Part shown: in pieces, positions 8,409 to 15,430 of the stretch
Layout: each line of letters opens with the position of its first letter
Numbering within the stretch: the first letter of the stretch is position 1
Assembly: GCA_964610905.1 (NCBI GenBank)
Contig: CAZSYT010000076.1
Span: 1-15,430 of the forward strand
DNA length: 15,430 nt
DNA from: JAJZJT01 sp964610905
Lineage (GTDB): Bacteria; Actinomycetota; Acidimicrobiia; Acidimicrobiales; RAAP-2
Direction of reading: 5' to 3'
Translations under genes and position numbers: made by a program
The notes under the pieces: model-generated
Told to the model about the DNA's origin: nothing
Databases searched by the model: none
Seen by the model: only the letters and a program-made list of their open reading frames with translations

Positions 8409-8422
<14 letters not shown>
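6461..8422 (+). CDS. livHM: Fused LivH-LivM permease of the HAAT ABC transporter
   Basis: One 653-residue polypeptide containing both membrane subunits of the importer. Residues 1 to about 290 are LivH-like, with the hallmark FNFAHGAVGM (NFAHG at 36-40) and several membrane helices. Residues about 330-610 are LivM-like, with GYAGQVSLCQFAFMGLGAF starting at 365, then RDLYLALATFAFA and late helices around FFLFVTTWSVRSVSGAL. A basic cytoplasmic linker (about 300-320) joins the halves, and a Gly/Ala-rich tail follows the last helix. LivH and LivM are usually separate proteins of about 290-350 residues; here the frame runs through with no stop or restart signal. GTG 6461 has GGGGAGG ten bases upstream. 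The 3' end overlaps livG by 14 bp, indicating translational coupling. Such fusions exist in some actinobacteria (recalled), so this is probably genuine and not a sequencing artefact. Confidence 0.9.
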
Positions 8423-10036
<1,614 letters not shown>

Positions 10037-10052
10037 GGACCCGGTCCCGCCG

Positions 10053-12713
10053 TCACTCCTCGGGTGCGAGCTCGACGTCCACCGCCAGCCCGTCGCCCGA
10101 CGGGCCGGCGCGCTCGTCGGTGACGAGCGTGCCGACGCGTCCGGCCTCGCAGAGGTCGGGCTCGACGAGCGCCACCCGCGCTAGCTGGCCGGCGGTGCCG
10201 GTGACCGTCAGGGTCGCGACCCCGGCGCGCATCGACCGCTTGGCCGCCGTCTTGGCCCGGCGGACGGCGCCGAGCACCTCGCCGGCGACGGCGAGGAGCT
10301 CGGGGTCCCCCGAGGCGGGAAGGTCCTCGGCGTCGGGCCACGGCGCCCGGTGGACCGAGCCGGTCTGCCACCACGACCACACCTCTTCGGTGGCGAAGGG
10401 CAGGAACGGGGCGAACAGCCGGAGCTGTACCGACAGCGCCATCGTCAACGCCGCTCGCGCCGACGCCGGCCCCGGACCCGTCCCGCGGTCGTACGCGCGC
10501 CCCTTGACCAGCTCGAGGTAGTCGTCGCAGAAGGCCCAGAAGAACTCCTCGGTCCGCTCGAGGGCACGGGCGTAGTCGAAGGCGTCGAAGGCGGTGGTGG
10601 CGTCGTCCACCACCCGCCGCAGGCGGGAGAGCATCGCCAGGTCGAGGGGCTCGGTGACGGCGGCGACGTGCCCCGCCCCGGACGTGCCGGTGTCGCCGCC
10701 GTCGAGACGCCCGAGGACGAACCGTGAGGCGTTGAGCACCTTGATGGCGAGCCGCCGCCCCACCTTCATCTGCCCCTCGTCGACGGCCGTGTCGGTGCCC
10801 GGGCGGCCCGAGGCGGCCCAGTAGCGCACCGCGTCGGCACCATGGCGCTCGATGAGCGGCAGCGGCGTGACCACGTTGCCCTTGGACTTCGACATCTTCT
10901 TGCGGTCGGGGTCGAGCACCCACCCGGAGATGGCCGCGTTGCGCCACGGCAGCGTGCCGTGCTCGAGCTCGGCGCGCGCGACCGTCGAGAAGAGCCAGGT
11001 GCGGATGATGTCGTGTGCCTGGGGCCTCAGGTCCATGGGGAACACCCGGGCGAACAGGTCCGGGTCGTCCTCCCAGCCCCCGGCGATCTGGGGCGTCAGC
11101 GAGGAGGTCGCCCAGGTGTCGAGGACGTCGGGGTCGCCGACGAAGCCGCCCGGTGCGCCGCGCTGGTGCTCCGCGTAGCCCTCGGGGGCGTCCGTCGACG
11201 GGTCGACCGGGAGCGCCGCCTCGGAGGGCACGAGGGGCTGGTCGTAGCGGACGGCCCCCTCCGCGTCGACCGGGTACCACACGGGCACGGGCACCCCGAA
11301 GAACCGCTGGCGGCTCACGTTCCAGTCGCTCGAGAGGCCCTCGACCCACGTGCGGAAGCGGTGCGCCATGTAGGCGGGGTGCCACACGAGCTCCTCGCCC
11401 CGCTCGAGCAGGCGGTCCCGGAGGCCGAGGGTGCGGATGAACCACTGGCGCGACGTCACGATCTCGAGGGGACGCTCGCCCCGCTCGTAGAACTTGACCG
11501 GGTGGGTGATCGGGGTCGGCACGCCGATCAGCGCTCCCGCGGCGCCGAGCAGCTCGACCACGCGGGTGCGGGCCTGGGGGACCGTCCGCCCGGCCAGCTG
11601 GTCGTAGGCGGCCTGGGCGCCGGCGGCATCCGCCGACTCCCACCCCGGTGCGCCCCAGGTGACCGGTTGGAGCCGCCCGTCCCGGCCGATGATCGTCCGC
11701 GTGGCGAGGCCGAGCTCACGCCACCACTGGACGTCGGTCGTGTCGCCGAAGGTGCAGACCATGGCGATGCCCGACCCCTTGTCCGGGTCGGCGAGCGGGT
11801 GGGCGACCACCGGGACCCGCACCCCGAAGAGCGGGGTGGTGACCTCGGTGCCGAACAACGTCCGGTAGCGCTCGTCGTCGGGGTGGGCGACGAGGGCGAC
11901 GCAGGCGGGAAGCAGCTCGGGCCGGGTCGTCTCGATGTCGATCCCGTCGGTCGCGCCGACCGCCCGGTCGGCGGGGCCGTCCGGGCGCAGGAAGCGCAGG
12001 CGGTGGTAGGCGCCCGGCCGCTCGCGGTCCTCGAGCTCGGCCTGGGAGACGGCGGTGTGGAAGTCGACGTCCCACAGCGTGGGGGCCACGCGCTGCTCGA
12101 CGTGACCGGCGGCGAGCAGCCTGAGGAAGCTCCGCTGGGAGGCGCGCCGAGCCTGCTCGCCGATGGTGGCGTAGGTGTGGGACCAGTCGACCGACAGCCC
12201 GAGCATCCTCCACAGGTGCTCGAAGGCCCGTTCGTCGTCCTCTGTCAGCCGCAGGCACAGCTCGACGAAGTTGGGCCGCGAGACGGCGACCGGCGGCTCG
12301 GCGGGCGCCGCGGGCGGGGTGAAGGAGGCGTCGTACGGCAGCGAGGGGTCACAGCGGACGCCGAAGTGGTTCTGCACCCGCCGTTCGGTGGGCAGGCCGT
12401 TGTCGTCCCAGCCCATCGGGTAGAAGACCGCCTTGCCGCGCATGCGCTGGTAGCGGGCCACCGCGTCGGTGTGGGTGTAGGAGAAGACGTGGCCGACGTG
12501 CAGCGACCCCGAGACGGTGGGCGGTGGGGTGTCGATCGAGAAGACGTCCTCGCGACCGACGGAGCGGTCGAAGGCGTAGGTGCCCTCGGCATCCCAGGTG
12601 GCTGCCCAGCGGGCCTCGAGCCCCTCCAGGGCGGGCCGGTCGGGGACCCCCGTGGGACCCGTGCGCGCCGGCGGCGGGGGGGTGGACTGGCTTGTCGCGT
12701 CGGCAGGCAACAT
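10053..12713 (-). CDS. valS: Valine--tRNA ligase of the 'GWDDNGLPTER' type
   Basis: A class I aminoacyl-tRNA synthetase of 886 residues that attaches valine to tRNA-Val. The HIGH motif is HVGH (72-75) in PPPTVSGSLHVGH; MGWDDNGLPTER is at 100-111; the editing (CP1) domain has ETTRPELLP (261-269); and the KMSKS motif is at 606-610. The GWDDNGLPTER signature and the lack of the long C-terminal coiled coil of E. coli-type ValS place it in the archaeal-like branch also seen in several actinobacteria (recalled). The start is the ATG complementary to 12711-12713. The frame remains open to 14168, but that part is antisense to cysS and shows no ValS homology. There is no Shine-Dalgarno sequence at a usable distance, and a -10-like TACGGT predicts initiation exactly at the A of the ATG, so the mRNA is probably leaderless. 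Confidence 0.95.
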   Translation of the reverse strand: MLPADATSQSTPPPPARTGPTGVPDRPALEGLEARWAATWDAEGTYAFDRSVGREDVFSIDTPPPTVSGSLHVGHVFSYTHTDAVARYQRMRGKAVFYPMGWDDNGLPTERRVQNHFGVRCDPSLPYDASFTPPAAPAEPPVAVSRPNFVELCLRLTEDDERAFEHLWRMLGLSVDWSHTYATIGEQARRASQRSFLRLLAAGHVEQRVAPTLWDVDFHTAVSQAELEDRERPGAYHRLRFLRPDGPADRAVGATDGIDIETTRPELLPACVALVAHPDDERYRTLFGTEVTTPLFGVRVPVVAHPLADPDKGSGIAMVCTFGDTTDVQWWRELGLATRTIIGRDGRLQPVTWGAPGWESADAAGAQAAYDQLAGRTVPQARTRVVELLGAAGALIGVPTPITHPVKFYERGERPLEIVTSRQWFIRTLGLRDRLLERGEELVWHPAYMAHRFRTWVEGLSSDWNVSRQRFFGVPVPVWYPVDAEGAVRYDQPLVPSEAALPVDPSTDAPEGYAEHQRGAPGGFVGDPDVLDTWATSSLTPQIAGGWEDDPDLFARVFPMDLRPQAHDIIRTWLFSTVARAELEHGTLPWRNAAISGWVLDPDRKKMSKSKGNVVTPLPLIERHGADAVRYWAASGRPGTDTAVDEGQMKVGRRLAIKVLNASRFVLGRLDGGDTGTSGAGHVAAVTEPLDLAMLSRLRRVVDDATTAFDAFDYARALERTEEFFWAFCDDYLELVKGRAYDRGTGPGPASARAALTMALSVQLRLFAPFLPFATEEVWSWWQTGSVHRAPWPDAEDLPASGDPELLAVAGEVLGAVRRAKTAAKRSMRAGVATLTVTGTAGQLARVALVEPDLCEAGRVGTLVTDERAGPSGDGLAVDVELAPEE

Positions 12714-12731
12714 CGGGTTACCGTACCTTGC
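12714..12731. promoter_or_regulatory. 18-bp divergent valS/cysS spacer with overlapping -10 elements
   Basis: The quasi-palindrome TACCGTA (12719-12725) supplies TACCGT on the plus strand (12719-12724) and TACGGT on the minus strand (12725 to 12720). Counting 7 nt from the last T gives 12713 for valS, the A of its ATG, and 12731 for cysS, one base before its GTG. Both transcripts would then be leaderless, or nearly so. Any -35 contacts would lie inside the opposite gene. Neither gene has a Shine-Dalgarno sequence. Confidence 0.55.
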
Positions 12732-14132
12732 GTGCTGCGCCTCTACGACACGGCGACCGCCCAGGTGCGCCCGCTCGCCCTGCGGAGGCCCGGCGCCGTG
12801 TCGCTCTACGTGTGCGGTCCCACCGTCTACGACGCGCCCCACCTCGGGCACGGCCGCTTCGCCCTGGTCTTCGACGTGCTCCGCCGGTACCTCGTCGCCT
12901 CGGGGCTCGAGGTCACCTACGTCTCGAACATCACCGACGTCGACGACAAGGTGATCGAGCGCGCCAACGCCGAGGGTGTCGACCCCGAGGTCCTCGCCCG
13001 CCGCTACGAGCGGGCGTGGTGGGACGCCATGGACGCCCTCGGCGTGCTCCGGCCCGACGAGGTCCCCCACGCCACCGCCTATGTCGCCCGGATGGTCGAG
13101 CTGGTCGAGGAGCTCGTCGCTCGGGGCGTCGCCTACGAGACGCCCGACGGCGTCTACCTGTCGACCGAGGCGGTGCCGGGCTACGGCCTGCTCGCCCGCC
13201 AGCCGCTCGAGACGCTGCGGGCCGGGGCGCGGGTCGAGGCCCTCGAGGCCAAGCGCTCGCCGCTCGACTTCGTCGTGTGGAAGAAGGCCAAACCGGGCGA
13301 GCCGACCTGGCCCTCGCCGTGGGGCCCGGGGCGGCCGGGCTGGCACACCGAGTGCGTCGTGATGTCGCTCGACCTGCTGGGGGAGGGATTCGACCTCCAC
13401 GGCGGGGCGATCGACCTGATCTTCCCCCACCACGAGAACGAGCGGGCGCAGGCCGTCGCCCTCGGGCGTGACTTCGCCCACCACTGGGTGCACAACGGCT
13501 GGGTGACGGTGGCAGGGGAGAAGATGTCGAAGTCGCTCGGCAACTTCACGTCGCTCGACGACCTGCTCGCCCGCAGCGACCCCCGGGCCTACCGCCTCCT
13601 CGTGCTGCGCGCCCACTACCGCTCCCCGATCGAGGTCACGCCCGAGACGGTCGGCCAGGCCGAGGCCGGCCTGGCCCGCCTCGACGAGCTCGCCCGCCGG
13701 TTCGGCCTCGCCGACCCGCTGGCCGGGGGGCACCCCGTGACCTCGGTGGCAGGGTCGGGAGACGACGACCTCGACCAGACCGCCGTCGCCCGCTTCGTCG
13801 AGCGCATGGACGACGACCTCGACACCCCCGGTGCCCTCTCGGGCGTCTTCGAGCTGGTGCGCGAGGCGAACGTGGCTGCCGACGCCGGCCGCGGCGCGGA
13901 CGCCGGACGGGCGGCCCGCACCGTCGCCCACCTCGCTGCCGTCCTCGGGCTGCAGCTCCGCGGCGAGCGGAAGGCCGTCGACGACCCCGAGGTGCTCGAC
14001 CTCGTCTCGCAGCGCGACGCGGCACGAACCGAGCGCCGCTTCGCCGACGCCGACGTCTTGCGCGACCAGCTCGTCGGCCGCGGCTGGGTGGTCGAGGACG
14101 GCCCGGGAGGGACCCGCGTCCGGCGCCCGTGA
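12732..14132 (+). CDS. cysS: Cysteine--tRNA ligase
   Basis: A class I aminoacyl-tRNA synthetase of 466 residues that charges tRNA-Cys, close to the usual length (E. coli about 461). YVCGPTVYDAPHLGH holds the zinc ligand Cys28 and the HIGH motif HLGH (37-40). ITDVDDK follows. The other zinc ligands are likely Cys208 in WHTECV and His in FPHHENE (233-234), and the KMSKS motif is at 264-268. The CGPTVYDAPHLGH and KMSKSLGNF motifs favour CysS over its paralogue MshC, the mycothiol ligase, in which the corresponding region differs. GTG 12732 gives the standard N-terminus MLRLYDT; the frame open further upstream is antisense to valS. Translation is probably leaderless. The C-terminal ~100 residues form the expected helical anticodon-binding region, ending RDQLVGRGWVVEDGPGGTRV. 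Confidence 0.95.
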   Translation: MLRLYDTATAQVRPLALRRPGAVSLYVCGPTVYDAPHLGHGRFALVFDVLRRYLVASGLEVTYVSNITDVDDKVIERANAEGVDPEVLARRYERAWWDAMDALGVLRPDEVPHATAYVARMVELVEELVARGVAYETPDGVYLSTEAVPGYGLLARQPLETLRAGARVEALEAKRSPLDFVVWKKAKPGEPTWPSPWGPGRPGWHTECVVMSLDLLGEGFDLHGGAIDLIFPHHENERAQAVALGRDFAHHWVHNGWVTVAGEKMSKSLGNFTSLDDLLARSDPRAYRLLVLRAHYRSPIEVTPETVGQAEAGLARLDELARRFGLADPLAGGHPVTSVAGSGDDDLDQTAVARFVERMDDDLDTPGALSGVFELVREANVAADAGRGADAGRAARTVAHLAAVLGLQLRGERKAVDDPEVLDLVSQRDAARTERRFADADVLRDQLVGRGWVVEDGPGGTRVRRP

Positions 14133-14146
14133 ACGCCCCGTGAACG

Positions 14147-14168
14147 GTGCGGCGCCGTGCTCCCGCAC
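14147..14168 (+). terminator. Possible hairpin terminator after cysS
   Basis: GTGCGG (14147-14152) can pair with CCGCAC (14163-14168) across a 10-nt loop, starting 15 bp after the cysS stop. No T-run follows, as is common in GC-rich actinobacteria, so this is only a weak prediction. Confidence 0.25.
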
Positions 14169-14193
14169 GCCTGCCCGTCCGGTCGCGGGCTGC

Positions 14194-14199
14194 TAGCGT
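14194..14199 (+). promoter_or_regulatory. Candidate -10 element for the cold-shock gene
   Basis: TAGCGT is the only TANNNT hexamer between cysS and the cold-shock gene. Initiation near 14206 would give a leader of about 83 nt. Long leaders are usual for cold-shock mRNAs, where they take part in temperature control, but I see no specific structure proving that here. Confidence 0.35.
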
Positions 14200-14288
14200 C
14201 CGTCCCCGAGCCGGTCCGCCCGCGCCGGGGTGCACGGGCGGTCGGTCCGCACTGGCACAGGTACGCGGGTCGAAAGGGGAGCGCCGCC

Positions 14289-14492
14289 GTGGCATCCGGA
14301 ACGGTCAAGTGGTTCAACGCGGAGAAGGGCTTCGGGTTCATCTCGCAGCCCAGTGGCGGGCCCGACGTGTTCGTCCACTACAGCGCCATCCAGATGAGCG
14401 GGTACCGGGCCCTCGAGGAGGGCCAGGCTGTCGAGTTCGACGTGCAGGAGGGGCCCAAGGGCCTCCAGGCGGTCGACGTCCGCCCCGCCTGA
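14289..14492 (+). CDS. csp: Cold-shock domain protein, CspA family
   Basis: A 67-residue single-domain OB-fold protein that binds single-stranded RNA and DNA and acts as an RNA chaperone. The sequence is classical: GTVKWFNAEKGFGFIS (4-19) contains RNP1 KGFGFI (13-18), and DVFVHYSAI (26-34) contains RNP2. The end, GPKGLQAVDVRPA, is the usual CspA C-terminus. GTG 14289 is preceded by a strong AGGGGAG (14274-14280) eight bases upstream. An in-frame open stretch begins at 14157, but it would add 44 residues with no cold-shock homology. The gene seems monocistronic, with a candidate promoter at 14194 and tandem hairpins beginning right after the stop. Whether it is cold-induced or constitutive cannot be judged. 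Confidence 0.95.
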   Translation: MASGTVKWFNAEKGFGFISQPSGGPDVFVHYSAIQMSGYRALEEGQAVEFDVQEGPKGLQAVDVRPA

Positions 14493-14522
14493 GCCCCGGC
14501 CGGACGACGCAGCCGGCGGGGC
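14493..14522 (+). terminator. GC hairpin terminator directly after the cold-shock gene
   Basis: The stem begins on the base after the stop codon. GCCCC (14493-14497) pairs with GGGGC (14518-14522), G14498 is bulged, and GCCGG (14499-14503) pairs with CCGGC (14513-14517) around a 9-nt loop. Ten G-C pairs make it very stable. No U-tract follows; actinobacterial terminators often lack one. Confidence 0.5.
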
Positions 14523-14542
14523 CGGACGCCGCAGCCGGCGGG
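14499..14542. repeat. Two tandem 22-bp hairpin-forming units
   Basis: Units at 14499-14520 and 14521-14542 differ by one base (A/C at the ninth position). Each has GCCGG and CCGGC arms around a 9-nt loop, so the duplication doubles the hairpin. It recalls the 23-bp palindromic array at 1-78 in size and composition, but the sequences differ. Confidence 0.8.
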
Positions 14543-14587
14543 GCGCCGACCGGCGGGTGCCGCGGTGGCGGGGGTGGCGACAAGTGA

Positions 14588-14601
14588 TTACCATTCAGTA
14601 A
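14588..14601. promoter_or_regulatory. Dyad TTAC-N6-GTAA with a candidate -10 for the acyl-CoA dehydrogenase gene
   Basis: TTAC (14588-14591) and GTAA (14598-14601) form a perfect inverted repeat in an island rich in A and T. TACCAT (14589-14594) inside it fits TANNNT and predicts initiation near 14601, leaving a leader of about 142 nt. Fatty-acid and acyl-CoA genes in actinobacteria are often under TetR-type repressors that bind such dyads near the -10 (family knowledge). No regulator gene is present in this window. Confidence 0.35.
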
Positions 14602-14742
14602 CCGGTCCCGCGCGACAGGAGCTCGCCGCTGGACGACGGCACCGACCGGCGCCCGCCCCGGCGGGTGCGCCCGCCAGGTGACGGTCCGAAAGGGCCGACG
14701 GAGGAGATGAGGCCCGACCGGGCCGGAACGGAGCGAAGGCCG

Positions 14743-15430
14743 ATGGCCGATTTCTCGATGGACCTCAACGAGGACCAGCAGCAGATCCAGAAGTGGGTCC
14801 ACGACTTCGCAGAGACGGTGATCCGGCCCGCCGCCCACGAGTGGGACGAGCGCGAGGAGACGCCCTGGCCGATCATCGAGGAGGCGGCGAAGGTCGGGCT
14901 GTACTCCTTCGACTTCATCTCGCAGGCGTTCTTCGACGAGGCGGGGCTGATGATGGCCCTCGCCGCCGAGGAGCTGGCCTGGGGTGACGCGGGCATCGCG
15001 CTGGCCATCCTGGGCAGCACCCTCGGGCTCGCCGGCATCGCCGCCAACGGCACGCCCGAGCAGCTGATCGAGTGGGGGCCCCAGTGCTTCGGCACCGCGG
15101 ACAAGATCCAGCTCGCCGCCTTCGCCGTCTCGGAGCCAGACGCGGGCTCCGACGTCTCGTCGCTGCGGACGCGTGCCGTCTACGACGAGGCCAAGGACGA
15201 GTGGGTGCTGAACGGCACGAAGACGTGGATCACGAACGGCGGCATCGCCGACGTCCACGTGGTCGTCGCCTCGGTCGACCCCGAGCTCGGCTCGCGCGGC
15301 CAGGCCAGCTTCATCGTCCCCCCCGGCACGCCTGGCCTCTCGCAGGGGCAGAAGTTCAAGAAGATGGGCATCCGTGCCTCGCACACCGCCGAGGTCGTCC
15401 TCGACGACGTGCGCATCCCCGGCAGCCTGC
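14743..15430 (+). CDS. Acyl-CoA dehydrogenase, N-terminal part, cut by the window edge
   Basis: A flavoprotein that oxidises acyl-CoA at the alpha-beta bond, as in beta-oxidation or branched-chain acyl-CoA breakdown. About 229 codons of an expected ~380 are present. LNEDQQQIQKWVHDFAE begins the N-terminal helical domain, and AFAVSEPDAGSD (SEPDAGSD at 130-137) is the FAD/substrate signature. KTWITNG (160-166) lies in the middle beta-domain, and MGIRASHTAEVVLDDVRIPG is the typical lead to the C-terminal domain. The catalytic Glu would lie beyond the edge, so substrate class cannot be set. ATG 14743 is preferred because GGAG lies nine bases upstream. ATG 14707 is in frame but abuts GAGGAG with no spacing, and ATG 14758 is also in frame. 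The reading frame has no stop before the edge. Confidence 0.93.
   Translation, partial: MADFSMDLNEDQQQIQKWVHDFAETVIRPAAHEWDEREETPWPIIEEAAKVGLYSFDFISQAFFDEAGLMMALAAEELAWGDAGIALAILGSTLGLAGIAANGTPEQLIEWGPQCFGTADKIQLAAFAVSEPDAGSDVSSLRTRAVYDEAKDEWVLNGTKTWITNGGIADVHVVVASVDPELGSRGQASFIVPPGTPGLSQGQKFKKMGIRASHTAEVVLDDVRIPGSL

Noticed and set aside
10842..12731. Upstream extension of the cysS frame across valS
   Set aside because: CysS homology begins at MLRLYDT at 12732; the preceding sequence is antisense to valS and has no recognisable domain.
12714..12731. T-box or other aminoacylation-sensing leader for valS or cysS
   Set aside because: The spacer is far too short to hold a leader RNA.
12732..14132. 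MshC (mycothiol cysteine ligase) as an alternative to CysS
   Set aside because: The CGPTVYDAPHLGH and KMSKSLGNF motifs, the 466-residue length and the RDQL-type C-terminus fit CysS.
12714..14168. Upstream extension of the valS frame (about 485 more codons, antisense to cysS)
   Set aside because: The ValS N-terminus with its recognisable family start is fully accounted for from 12713; the extension is a GC-bias artefact opposite cysS.

Overview
The window is very GC-rich DNA (well over 70% by eye), densely coded and rich in GTG starts. The codon bias leaves long spurious frames open opposite the real genes. These traits, together with the ValS type, the lipoprotein style and the near-absence of TA dinucleotides outside putative promoters, suggest a high-GC actinobacterium, possibly Acidimicrobiia. 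The phylum call is fairly confident; the class is a guess. I see no phage, insertion sequence, CRISPR array, tRNA or rRNA, and no gene-free stretch longer than about 250 bp.

Layout. (1) 1-122: a tandem array of a 23-bp palindromic unit, possibly continuing beyond the left edge, then a putative promoter. (2) 123-2225 (+): a UvrD/PcrA-type helicase. (3) 2317-4987 (+): a probable two-gene unit with a secreted seven-repeat beta-propeller protein and a membrane-anchored HGG-type esterase. (4) 5078-10036 (+): a branched-chain amino-acid-type (HAAT/Liv) ABC importer operon in the order binding lipoprotein, fused LivH-LivM permease, LivG, LivF, with overlapping genes at the 3' end. (5) 10053-12713 (-): valS, convergent with livF (16 bp between stops). 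(6) 12732-14132 (+): cysS, divergent from valS with only 18 bp between the two start codons. (7) 14289-14492 (+): a small cold-shock protein followed by tandem GC hairpins. (8) 14743 to the right edge (+): the first ~229 codons of an acyl-CoA dehydrogenase.

How the genes relate. The Liv operon is a complete importer in four polypeptides instead of the usual five: lipid-anchored receptor, one chain carrying both membrane domains, and two ATPases. valS and cysS are housekeeping tRNA-charging enzymes that seem to share one bidirectional promoter. The helicase, cold-shock protein and acyl-CoA dehydrogenase look like independent units. Most inferred transcription units are preceded by a single TANNNT hexamer, whereas the gaps judged to lie inside operons contain no TA at all.

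I did not find a new defence, mobile or biosynthetic system. The points most worth checking are the valS/cysS spacer, the LivH-LivM fusion, the two GC tandem-repeat arrays and two dyads that overlap putative -10 elements. All functional calls rest on reading translated motifs; no database search was possible.
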